64,000 nt of DNA from Trichopus zeylanicus subsp. travancoricus (lineage: Eukaryota; Streptophyta; Magnoliopsida; Dioscoreales; Dioscoreaceae). Below are positions 55,021 through 64,000 of this stretch, piece after piece. The notes beneath the pieces are model-generated. The model saw nothing but the letters and a program-made list of their open reading frames with translations. It was not told the DNA's origin and made no database searches. Position 1 is the stretch's first letter. The number at the start of each line of letters is the position of its first letter. The position numbers and the translations under genes are program-made. The DNA is taken from positions 447,644 to 511,643 of the forward strand of contig RXID01016454.1 of the NCBI GenBank assembly GCA_005019695.1. Direction: 5' to 3'.

Positions 55021-55499
55021 TATATATTATTACAAAATATGCCACAAAAAAGTATGTTTTCGTAAATACGCTCTTACTTGATGAATTTAATTGGCTTTTT
55101 TTATGAAACCACCTCCATTTTCTTATTGTAAAAGGCTGTCTTTTTAATATTTACAAGAAAATCATCTGATTATTGATTAATTAAATTGCCAAAGTTATTA
55201 GTCCAATACTAGTGGGCCTTAGAAAGTGTGTGTTGACATTAGTTCTTTGTGCTGAAAATAGCAAATTATTTTTTAATAAAAATATAAAATCTGGTTATTT
55301 TTAGGACTAATTAGGTACATCCTTCGAAATTTTTCTTAATTACGAAAATCCTCCGAAATTTTCGTAATTACCTACACCCCATCCTTTTCAAAATATTTAC
55401 CTATACTCCCCCAATTGTTATTTAATCAAATTTTTTTTCAAAAATTTCACTTTTACTCTTCGTAATTTTATAATTAAATTCCTAAAAAAATTATTTTCT

Positions 55500-56560
55500 T
55501 ACACTCCACTCTATCTCCCAAAATATTTACAAATAAACCCTATGAATATTTTTATTTATAAAAAAATCCAAATATTAATATTTTTTAAAAATATTTATAA
55601 AGGAGCTAAAATATTGTATAAATAAATCCTAATATTTGTATATTTACAAATAAGACCCTTGAATTTTTTTATTTATAAAAAAGTCCAAATGTTAATATTT
55701 TTTTAAATAAAAATTTATAAAAAGGATCTTAAATATTTTAAATATTTTACAGATAAACCCTATATAAGAAATTTAATTATGAATTTTATATTTGTGAAGT
55801 TATAAATAAGTCCCTTCAACTTTTTTTATATAAATAAGTCCAAAATTTATAAGTTTTAAAATAAAATTTTACAAAAAAGAGTTGAAGGTATTAAAACTTA
55901 AAATTTTAAAATGTAAGTTTAATATTTTGTATATTTACAAATAGATCCCTCAAATTTTTTTATTTATAAATAAGCCCAACTTTTATCATTTTTTAAATAA
56001 AATTTCACAATATTGAAGTTTTTAAAACTAAAATTTTGAATTACAAATTTAGTATTCATACATTTACAAATAGATCCCTTGAATTTTTTTATTTATAAAT
56101 AAGTCTAAATTTTTTATCATGTTTTAAATAAAATTTTATAAAAAAGACATTGAAGGTTTTTAAACTTAAAATTTAAAATTACAAGTTTAATATTTATACA
56201 TTTAAAAATAAACCCTTTGAAAATTTTTATTTATAGATAAGTCTAAATTTTATTTATTTTAAACCTAAATTTTACGAATAAATCATTGAAGGTTTGAAAA
56301 TTTAAAATTTAAAATTACAAGTTTCATATTGTACATTTACAAAAAGACCCCTTGAATATTTTTATTTATAAATAAGTCTAGTTTTTTATTATGTTTTAAA
56401 TAAAATTTCACAAAAAAGACATTGACGATTTTAAAACTTAAAATTTAAAAATACAAGTTTAATATTTGTACATTTAAAAATAGACCTATTGAATATTTTT
56501 ATTTATAAATAAGTCCAAATTTTATTTATTTTAAAACTAAAGTTTACAAATAGATCCCTC
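55500..56560. repeat. About 135-bp tandem array, eight copies
   Basis: The phrase CCCTTGAATTTTTTTATTTA, then TAAGTCCAAAT, recurs at about 55528, 55655, 55790, 55942, 56068, 56208, 56342 and 56478, with TTTTAAAACTTAAAATTT between. Spacing varies from about 125 to 150 bp. The array fills the left half of the Mutator-like element. Confidence 0.85.
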
Positions 56561-56753
56561 GCCGACCGTGCCCTCACCCTCGTCGGCCTCCGACGTCCGC
56601 GCTCGCGCGCTCAGTGAAGGAGATCTGCTTGCAATGAGAGAGGCTAACGCAGATTTGCTCGCCGGTGGGACAAGCGAAAATTGATCTGCTCACGGGGGGA
56701 TGAGGATCTACTTGCGGTGGGAGAGGCAGATGCGAATCAGCTTGATCTACGTG

Positions 56754-56785
<32 letters not shown>

Positions 56786-57045
56786 TGTGGTGTGTGTGTG
56801 TGTGTGTGTGTGTGTTGGTGGTGTGTGTGGTGGTGGTGGTGGTTGGGGTGGGGGTGTCGGGGGGGGGGGGGGGGGGGGGGGGGGGGGTGTTGCGGATCTG
56901 CTCGTGGCACGGGGAGGGGGTGTTGATCTGCTCGAGGGGGAGCGCCGGCGTGAGGCATCGGCAGAGCAGCAGCGCAAGGGAGCGACGACGCTAGGGATTG
57001 ACAGAGCAGCGGCGCAAGGTTGGATAGCGCAACAGTAAGAGAGGA
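56555..57045. other. GC-rich segment inside the Mutator-like element
   Basis: An abrupt change from AT-rich repeat to GC-rich, CpG-rich DNA, starting CCCTCGCCGACCGTGCCC. GATCTGCTCG-like motifs recur (about 56623, 56672, 56704, 56740, 56897, 56924), along with a GT microsatellite and a G run. Composition resembles a plant gene's first exon or 5' region, as in Pack-MULE capture. The CVCVCV- and G-rich frames here are microsatellite artefacts, and no protein family was recognised. Confidence 0.6.
56754..56888 (+). repeat. GT microsatellite followed by G-rich tract
   Basis: (TG)n occupies about 56754-56816, then GGTGGTGGTGG and GGGGTGGGGG, then an almost pure G run at about 56861-56887. Strong Z-DNA and G-quadruplex potential; length probably variable. 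Confidence 0.92.
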
Positions 57046-57332
57046 GATAAAGTTAAACTGTAAATATTGAGGATTTTTTATAAATATGACTAATTTTAGG
57101 GTATTATATATAAATATCTGAAAGTTATATATATAATAAAGAATAAGTTTTTTAGGGGCTTAATTGTAAAATTACGAAAGGGAAAAGAAGAATATTTGGA
57201 AAAAAATTTAATTAAATAACAATTAGAGGAATGTAGGTAAATATTTTGAAAAGGAGGAGATGCAGATAATTACGAAAATTTCGATGGGCTTTCGTAATTA
57301 AAAAAATTTTGGAGAGTATAAGTAATTAGCCC

Positions 57333-57840
57333 TATTTTTTATTATGAAGGCACAAAACCAACAAAAATTATTGTTTATATAGATTTTTCGCGTCAAAAAT
57401 AAAATTTAAAACAAAAATTCCTTTTCGTTTCATTGATGTCAAGTCGAGTTTAAGTGATTTTATACAAATATTGAAAAAAAAAATCCCTTCTATAATAAAT
57501 TGATCGAACAAGTGGTTCCTCTGTAACGAAATCATTTTTTAAATAGCAAATACTTATACGACTGAAACATAATATCTCTCATAAATATAGCCATCAAATT
57601 AATATTTAATGTGCGTAAAAAACACAACTTAATATGTATTTTCATATGACAATAACAAATTTTATTTCTAAAATAATAAAAACCCCATGGCATCAAATTG
57701 GGCAACATTGCTCTCTTTGTTGTAATGCCATCTCATGAAATTAAAAAAAATTGAAGGAAATGCCAAATAATTATCATATGCACATGCCATTCTCGAGCTA
57801 CACAAAAATAAATTAAATTAAACTAACCATTTTTTTTCTC
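57333..57840. other. AT-rich intergenic DNA
   Basis: No gene was seen. It borders the 3' side of the small acidic protein gene on the minus strand. Confidence 0.5.
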
Positions 57841-57912
57841 TCTCATTTCAACGCCAGGCCAGAATGATCGGCAACCAAAGAGCAAACAAATACAAGAAGA
57901 AAACAGCAGACA

Positions 57913-58218
57913 TCAGTAGCCGACCTCGAGGCAGGCCTCCCAAAACAGCTTGTCGTCCTCGATCCGTCGCACCCATCCGTACTCTTCTTCTGGCTCCGTC
58001 TCCTTGTCATTCTTCTCCCCCCCTCGGTCGACCTCTTTGTCCGCCGACCACGTTGTCCAACTCTCCGATTCCGGTATGCCATTATCGTCTCCCGTGCAGG
58101 ACTCCATGTCATCTTCGTCGTCTACGATTATCGCCGCCGATGCGTCGGAGAGCTCCTCGGAGTCAGCACTCTGCTCCTGATGCGGCTCTGCGGCCGCCCT
58201 GTTGCAAATGCAATCCAT
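57913..58218 (-). CDS. Small acidic protein, unknown function
   Basis: An intact 101-residue intronless frame from ATG (58218) to TGA (57915-57913). It starts MDCICNRAAAEPHQEQ, has a long acidic Ser/Asp/Glu-rich middle and ends EEYGWVRRIEDDKLFWEACL then EVGY. The aromatic, ordered-looking C-terminus after a disordered acidic region is what a real small plant protein with a C-terminal motif would show. GC content is well above the flanks, and TGTATATACA lies about 30-40 bp upstream of the ATG on the minus strand (about 58250) as a possible TATA box, which implies a very short leader. I do not recognise the family, and no membrane segment or signal peptide is visible. Other frames in the same DNA (58180-57950 and 57864-58220 plus) look like shadows. 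Confidence 0.6.
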   Translation of the reverse strand: MDCICNRAAAEPHQEQSADSEELSDASAAIIVDDEDDMESCTGDDNGIPESESWTTWSADKEVDRGGEKNDKETEPEEEYGWVRRIEDDKLFWEACLEVGY

Positions 58219-58219
58219 G

Positions 58220-58520
58220 ATGCCGAACCGGCACGGTACGAAGCTTCAAATGTATATACACACGAAAAGCATTCGATGTCACGCGCTGGTCACGCGCGAC
58301 GCATGTAAAACGAGGGGGCGCCCTGGGGGAATCTGCCTCGAGATGGGTGTTGAGCCGGATCTCGAGGCTGGTTTCCGGTGGATGGCGAGCACACGACAGA
58401 TTAGGAGCCGCGTGGTCGGCGCGGGGGCGAGTTCGAACCGAGGAGGAGGTTTGACTGGGCCAGGCTGCCTTCTAGAAACAATGGCTTCTGGATTTGAATA
58501 TTTTTTTATTTTGGTCTAAA
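58220..58520 (-). promoter_or_regulatory. GC-rich upstream region of the small acidic gene
   Basis: It is GC-rich, with a TATA-like TGTATATACA near 58250 and CpG-rich DNA to about 58450. A plus-strand frame (58202-58519) has no recognisable domain. A tRNA B-box-like GTTCGAACC occurs at about 58432 without a foldable tRNA around it. Confidence 0.35.
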
Positions 58521-60960
58521 AATTATATGAAATTATCAAATTATTATACCAAAAAAGTTGTCAATCTTTGACGCACAACACTCCGTTGGTAAGCTTTGCG
58601 TGGGCCAGCGATAGAGAATCTTTGGCTAATATCCATTATCCAAAGCGGCATGAGATGAAATTCAAATTGAGCTCGAATGGTCGGCAGAAGAAAGAAAAAA
58701 AAAATAGAAGTGAGATTATTTATTTTTATTTTTGATATTTGATTATCTAGAAGTGAGTTTTCAAAAACTAATTTATTTTCAATCACTTTTGTTTCGATTT
58801 TATAAATTTTTTTGTTTAAAATTTTTTTTAAAAAATTGTTGTAATGATATTTTTGAATTATGATAACATTAAATAATTATATATATTTTTTTAACTAATC
58901 AAATGTGAAAAATTAATCAATAGCGAAGTAAAATAACTTTTTTCACGTATTAGTTCATTTCTGAAGAATCAAATGGCAGTTCAATTATTAGATTAATTGC
59001 TGGATTAATTGTGGCTATTTTTGAAATCAACGGCGGAAATAGTTGGATTTTGATTTTTGGGTTGACTGGCTCCGCCCTGGATGAGAAGTTAATTCATCCG
59101 CGCTGCTCAGCAGAAGACGTTTATATAGTTTTGAAAATAAGAAAAAAGATAACAAACGCAAGAGAATTCAACAGAAACATGAATCAGAAAAAAGAACCAG
59201 ACAGGCATGATCAAAAGCGAAAAAGATAAAGCTGTAGACTAACCAAAACACGTTGATTGGTTGTTGCACATGTCAAATTATCTGACCACAACACGATTGG
59301 CCTTCTCCTCTGCTCCAACATAAAAAAAAAAATTATGCCAAAAGATTCTTGCGGCCCCCAAAAAAATAAAAAAATTGGGAGTTTTTACGATTATAGAAAG
59401 GTGCTTTTGCAAAAACCCCCCGAGTTATCTTATTTGTAGAAAAGCCCCAATATTCTTAGTATTGATAAAAAAATAATATTCGCCTGAACTTTTTTTTCGG
59501 TTAATTTTTATGGTCCTTTTAATAACAAAATATTAATCAAATTCGAATATATTATGTAAATAAAAATATATTATAATAGCTAAAGAAAGATTGCACAAAA
59601 ATTTCTTATAAATTCTTCAAAATCTCTGAATTTTATGATTAACACCGATAATTTTTAAAATTACCTTTCAGCACTCAAAAATTGGAGTATTTTTTTTAAC
59701 CTTTTGAAGCAATTAACCCTGAGGTGGTGTTGCTACATGTGCAAAAAAAAAAAAAGAAAAAAGGGAAAGGAGGAGGAGGAGGATCGTGATTGTGACAATG
59801 GTAGGGGTATTGCGTGGTGATGGCGCAACAAGAAGGAAAGAAAAAAGGGAAGAAGGAGGAGAAGGAGAGAAGGGAAAGAAGATGAGAAGATGCATGATGG
59901 TGATGGTGATAGTATTATTGTATAATAGTAGTGGCGTGATAAATGTGATCCGATGAGAAAAAAAAAGTGATGGTACGATTATTGTGACAACGAAAAGAGT
60001 AAAAGAGAAAAAAAAAAAGAAAAAAAAAAGGAAAAAAAAAAAAGAAGAGGAAATTCATTGCTACCGTACATCTTGTATATAGGTTGAAAAACTTTTATGA
60101 GCCACATACACTAACCCCCGAGGATAATGCAAGGATCGAAAGATAATTTTCAAAATTAAAGAGGTTAATCATGAAATTCAAAATTTTTTTAAAAAATTTA
60201 TAAGTAATTTTCCTAAAGATTGGAGCCATGACGTGAAGACCAAGGTGGAAGGATGAGAAAAAGAGAATTGACAGAGAGGAGAAAGAATCAAAGTTGGAAG
60301 AAGAGGGAAAGGCAGAGGGCGGCAGCAAAAGAAGGGGAGGAGATGCAACAGGCATGATCTCACCCTGACTGGGTCCGGGCTCGAGTCTCATTCTGTCGCG
60401 CAACTATCGGAGTTGCTAACACAACTCGGCTCGCATACAGTAGACGAAATAATATTTTAATCGACATGCCAGTGGATTCTACATCTAACATGTCGGCTCG
60501 TAATTGATGTAACAATCAAGTATCGCAACATTCTCAAATAGCGAGTGACATGAAGAAATTAAATTACGAAATTAGGTTAACGAGGCTGTTGCGTCAGTGC
60601 AAAAGTTGCGCCATGGTGTAGTTCAATTTGTAGTTGGTTTCTTATCTACCGAAAAGACGAAGCACCGGCCCATGAACAACAGAGCGCAGGCCAGCAAGGC
60701 TCCTCGGTGGACCCAGTTGAAGCATATAATATTTCAATTATTGGTGCCAATACAAGTCTCCCATGGAAGTGGAACCATGGCCACACAAATGGCAATCCAC
60801 ATAGAGAATTTGTAGTCGGAAAACAACCCCCCTTTTTTTTCTTACAGCAAGGAACCAGCCTAATTGATTCTCAGCTTACCCACATCCAACGAGTCTTTGT
60901 TTATTATAAAAATTGGTTTGAATATCTCCAAAATTCATATGAATTAGAAATTTTATAAAT
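58521..60960. other. Intergenic; purine-rich tracts, no gene recognised
   Basis: It is AT-rich up to about 59700. Strongly purine-biased stretches follow on the plus strand (59738-59900, 59955-60055 and 60225-60345) with GAAGGAGGAG and poly-A units; the reverse strand gives Ser/Pro/Phe-rich frames that look like artefacts. Frames at 60597-60815 and 60707-60958 have no recognisable domain. Confidence 0.45.
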
Positions 60961-61169
60961 TTTTTTCATAGAAAATTCTCTATACTTTGAAGTGTTCACT
61001 TTATTTTTGTTCTGATGTATCCTCGAGGGTCTTCAACGATAGTCCTTATCTTCTGTTTGGGAGAAGACCTCAGTTTATGAACAATTGAGCAGGGTATAAT
61101 TGTGACACTCGATTCTACAATTCCATAATTCAGTTTTTGTTCTTTTAGGTTTAAGTTGTTTGACTTTTT

Positions 61170-61614
61170 TCTTCTCCCTTTTTTTTTTCAAAGTCCATCA
61201 ATTTTTATTCGACGACCATTATTTCTCTATCACGAATGTGCTTGTGTACTTACTCTATGAACTTGACAAGAGTATGTGGTAATTTTTTTGGTTTTTTCTT
61301 AAGCAACTCTTATGCTTTAAGTTCATTCAAAGAAACATCCAATACAATAAAATTATCTAAGTCATTCACTTGAATTCTAAGTGAGCTACGTAGTCTCGTA
61401 GGCTTTCCCTTTTTATATAGAAAATTTTTAAAAGTATGGATGACTCATGATGTCTCGGTACGAATAATATGAATTGGTTGATAACTTTATTCCCCAAGGC
61501 ATTGAAACTTGTGATTGAGCCTCTTGGTGAGTTGGAGAACCAAGTTTTACCTAGGCCTTGCAGTATTTCTTGAAACGTTTGACATAAAGTTATTTCTGAT
61601 GCCCAATGTAACAA
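61170..61614 (-). pseudogene. Ty3 gag core remnant
   Basis: The minus-strand frame 61614-61366 contains LGKTWFSNSPRGSITSFNAL, followed later by ESLRDYVAHLEF. This is the Ty3/retrotransposon-gag core (typically W...LP.GSI.SF..L and ESLRDY...F). The similarity continues in a broken frame to about 61200 (LDNFIVLDVSLNELK, LLKKKPKKLPHTL). Downstream pol is not seen, so the element is truncated here. Confidence 0.75.
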
Positions 61615-61885
61615 TAGACTATTCTTTATTGAGCTAATATCATCTAATGGAACTTTAATTCAATCAAAAATCTCCTATGGGGGTTGACAAATTTTTGCTT
61701 GCTGTGGCTCAAAAAGTCACTCTAGGCTAGAGCATTCAACACTCCACATAGTAGTCTAGATTGAGAAGTTGCACGTCAAAACTTTCGGTTGACTATTTGT
61801 ATGATTTTCTTCTCAATGTCTTTTGCATTCTAGGTGATTAGCCTTGAAGTGGTAGGACTCCCCCTTAGCAAGTTCATATGCTTTT

Positions 61886-62385
61886 TGATGATATGCCGAA
61901 GTAAATCAATCAAGTCACAAGGCCATTAAAAAATGAGTCTGAAACTAGGTAAGGGGTTAGCTAATTCGAGAAAAGATTCTCTAGAACACCGAGCTAGGAA
62001 AGTTTGGCTTGACTCAGCACCAAGGCTAATTGACCAAATCAAAGGGTGACCAAAATCAAAATGTAAAGACAAAATGTAAACTGAGTTGTCTGAGATAAAG
62101 CACTCCATGGTTCTGAATTGTAAGAAGCTCAAATTGTCTCCACATCGTGGTACTCGAATAAATAGCGCAATCTCTGAAGATGTAAGGCTAATATCTAGTT
62201 ATTCATTTTACTCTAATTACTGACTTTGCTCGAACTTGAGCATCGGAATAACCATCGCTGGAGAACTCTTGGCAATCTTCTTCATGATTCTTTTCTATGC
62301 AGGATGATGAGGGGATGGCCTAGCAGATCGAGTTGTCAGAGAGTTATATGGGCCAAAGTTGATTTTGAGCCGGGCTCCATTAACA
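61886..62385 (+). mobile_element. Solo LTR inserted in the gag of a minus-strand element
   Basis: It starts TGATGATATGCC and ends CTCCATTAACA, with the 5-bp duplication CTTTT at 61881-61885 and 62386-62390. Its last ~150 bp match the end of the Tat-element LTRs in this window (GGCCTAGC, then CATGATTCTTTTCTATGCAG against TTATGATTCCTCTCTGTGCA). No internal region is present. It separates the two parts of a minus-strand gag. Confidence 0.88.
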
Positions 62386-62489
62386 CTTTTGATAATGGCT
62401 TACTGGGGTGAGATGGGTCTAGCAACTTTTCTAAATTACCTACTCCTTGGTGCTCATCCGTATATATAGTAGGCCCATAATACTCTTTA

Positions 62490-62940
62490 AGGGTCATGTT
62501 GATGTCTCCGGGGGACTAGTCTTCCAAGTTGTTGAGCTTTCAAACTTATGCATTCTTGTCACATTGTTTGTGGCACTATGGTTAGCACATTTCATACTTC
62601 TTTCTTGTTGACCTAGCTGTTGAAGCAACAAATACAACTCAAGCATATGTTGTTGATCCTTGATGACTTGGCTAATGGTGTGAATCTCATTTAGCAACCT
62701 ATTCCACTCAACTTGCAAACACAACTCTCATGGATATCTTCTAGGCACGCCAACATGTCCTCTTGCTATTGGGTCAATGCCTAGGTGAGGCCAGCATCGT
62801 GCGTTGTTAGGCTTAGACCCCTACTTAAATGAGGCTTGTTTGGGACGTTGCCAATTCAATGTATGTTCCCACTAGCAGCCTATTTCCTTGCTGTTGATTG
62901 CTTTGGCAACATGATTATGGTTTACCTATTGGAATAACAT
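62490..62940 (-). pseudogene. Ty3 gag N-terminal remnant
   Basis: A minus-strand frame (62724-62494) with a glutamine- and leucine-rich, probably coiled-coil sequence (LELYLLLQQLGQQE) is typical of the region before the Ty3 gag core. It lies between the reversed LTR (63104-63480) and the gag core at 61614, in the correct order for one minus-strand element interrupted by the solo LTR. Confidence 0.55.
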
Positions 62941-63103
62941 TTTCAAGAAAATCTCAATAAAAACTTCATTATTGCATTATTATGGTTTAGGAGTTGGTTC
63001 AGTGTTACTTCAACCATAACAAAATTAACACTATGAATTATGTGTTTGGAAGAATTTGGACAGGATGCTCCAATGCTTAAATAAGGTATTTATGATTTAT
63101 TAA

Positions 63104-63490
63104 TCTTGATGAAGCTCAGTTCATCATCGGCTTTGGTTCAAGGGGTTCCTTGAGAACTTGATCTACTAGGCCATCTTTTTGTCGATCTGCATAAAAAAAA
63201 ATTATAATGAAGATTGTTGAAAACTCTCTTACGACAGCTGCTCTTAACACTCAAATTAATTCAGGCCTCAATAATGAAAGTGGAATAAGAAATTTGGCAT
63301 TAGCCCCCTTACCTCTATAATTAGAATGCTATTTATAAAACAATGAGGTGGTTTGATGTATCTTGAACTCCATGATTTCAATCTTAATTCCATCAAATTT
63401 TTCATAATTGATTATTCTGAATCCCGAATACTAAGGGATCGAACTTTAGTGGATATATGTTTATAAATATTTATTCTACTGGATGAGCTA
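63104..63490 (-). repeat. LTR part of a minus-strand Ty3 element
   Basis: The reverse complement matches the 3' half of the LTRs at 1766-2428. It has a TATA-like TTTATAAATAGC (about 63334), GATGGCCTAGTAGATCAAGT, CTCAAGGAACCCC and an end near CTTCATCAAGA. The upstream end of the LTR is not clear because a minisatellite follows. Confidence 0.7.
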
Positions 63491-63497
63491 TTAGTAT

Positions 63498-63835
63498 ATT
63501 GAGGTCACTAAACCAAGGTTATCAAACCTACCGAGATCATCAAATTAAGATCACCAGACCGATGCTATAAAGTCAAGGTCGCTGAACTAAGGTTACCGAA
63601 CCTTTTGATGCCACCAAATTGAAATCACCAAATTGAATCCACTGAGCTGAGGTCACTAAGCCTTTTGAGGTCATTAGATCGAGGTCACCAAGTCTTTTGA
63701 GGTCACTAAATCGAGGTCACCAAACTGAGGTCACTGAACCTTTTGAAGTCACTGAACCGAGGTCAACCAACTAAGGCCACCAAGCTAATGTTGCCGAACC
63801 AAGGTCACCAAACCCACCATGATCACCAAGCCATT
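63498..63835. repeat. 14-17-bp minisatellite
   Basis: Units such as GAGGTCACCAAACTG, often extended by CTTTT, repeat about 20 times with many changes (GAGGTCACTGAACC, AGGTCACCAAGTC). It lies next to the reversed LTR. The 24-bp minisatellite in the first Ty3 element has similar base use but a different period. Confidence 0.85.
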
Positions 63836-64000
63836 ACTTTTGTGTGTGTTTGTGTGCATGCACCCGAAGATGCATTATTTTTTACTCGAGTAATTTAGTT
63901 CATTGATCCAGACTTCTCTATTTCATTCTATCATTAGTGCCTCCTAATTTTGAGCACTAATTCATGGATTTGGTGGGTGGAGTTTAGCTAAAGTATATAT
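63836..64000. other. Unassigned window edge
   Basis: Begins with a short TG run (TTTTGTGTGTGTTTGTGTGC). It may continue the minus-strand retroelement beyond the window. Confidence 0.3.

Larger units (their letters stand above)
55304..57332. mobile_element. Mutator-like element with ~200-bp TIRs
   Basis: The first ~200 bp (from GGACTAATTAGGTACA) and the reverse complement of the last ~200 bp (from GGGCTAATTACTTATA) align over their whole length, including TTTCGTAATTA, CTCCTTTTCAAAATATTTAC and AATTGTTATTTAAT. Flanks TTATTTTTA and TATTTTTTA are a near-matching 9-bp target duplication. Inside are a ~135-bp tandem array and a GC-rich segment but no transposase, so this is a non-autonomous element of the Mutator/Pack-MULE kind. 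The superfamily call rests on TIR length and duplication size. Confidence 0.82.

Noticed and set aside
56681..57038. Overlapping frames rich in Cys-Val, Gly, or Pro/His
   Set aside because: Translations of the GT microsatellite and G run in the Mutator-like element.
58380..58450. tRNA-like B box (GTTCGAACC)
   Set aside because: No A box at proper distance and no cloverleaf could be drawn.
60360..60400. Pol III B-box-like GGGCTCGAGTCTC
   Set aside because: No A box or SINE tail recognised; isolated match.
59713..60403. Minus-strand Ser/Pro/Phe/Leu-rich frames
   Set aside because: Complement of purine-rich low-complexity tracts; no domain.
60597..60958. Two overlapping plus-strand frames of 72 and 83 codons
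   Set aside because: No similarity recognised; composition like the surrounding DNA.

Overview
This is plant nuclear DNA: AT-rich, with long introns and dense transposable elements. It holds one intact multi-exon gene, an intronless small gene, two intron-containing pseudogenes, and many nested or tandem repeats. The intact gene's protein and the type of Ty3 element suggest a flowering plant, perhaps a monocot. That taxonomic guess is inference and low confidence. No CRISPR, operon, tRNA or rRNA gene was found.

Layout. 1-1760: weak LTR remnant. 1761-13863: an old but structurally complete Tat-lineage Ty3 LTR retrotransposon with 663-bp LTRs, ACTAT target-site duplication (TSD), decayed gag-pol, a 24-bp minisatellite and an antisense extra gene. 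14538-14775: a small Tourist-like MITE. 15856-26192 (+): an intact nine-exon BRUNO/CELF-type RNA-binding protein gene with three RRMs, resembling Arabidopsis BRN1/BRN2. 30116-30339: another Tourist-like MITE. 32570-37785 (+): a pseudogene of the ribosome-biogenesis factor ESF2/ABT1, broken by an 842-bp insertion with a 40-bp GC-rich minisatellite and by a MITE inside a coding exon. 38486-41711 (-): a RABB1 (RAB2) small-GTPase pseudogene that keeps its exon-intron layout but has lost its start codon and gained frameshifts and a stop. 42108-49989: a decayed PIF/Harbinger transposon (transposase plus Myb/SANT ORF, TAA TSD) with a Copia element (44822-47106) nested in it. 50750-55020: three copies of an AT-rich repeat interrupted by two inverted-repeat elements, one carrying six copies of a ~295-bp unit. 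55304-57332: a Mutator-like element with ~200-bp terminal inverted repeats (TIRs), an internal ~135-bp tandem array and a GC-rich gene-like segment. 57913-58218 (-): a small acidic protein gene of unknown function. 61200-64000: a minus-strand Ty3 remnant whose gag is split by a plus-strand solo LTR with a perfect CTTTT TSD, then a second minisatellite.

Only the BRN-like gene and perhaps the small acidic ORF look functional. The rest records repeated transposon insertion and decay. The most notable items are the antisense gene in the Tat element, the exon-like 295-bp array, the Mutator-like element with its foreign-looking core, and unusual splice signals (a GC donor and a NAGNAG acceptor) in the BRN-like gene. 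I see no convincing new enzymatic or defence system.
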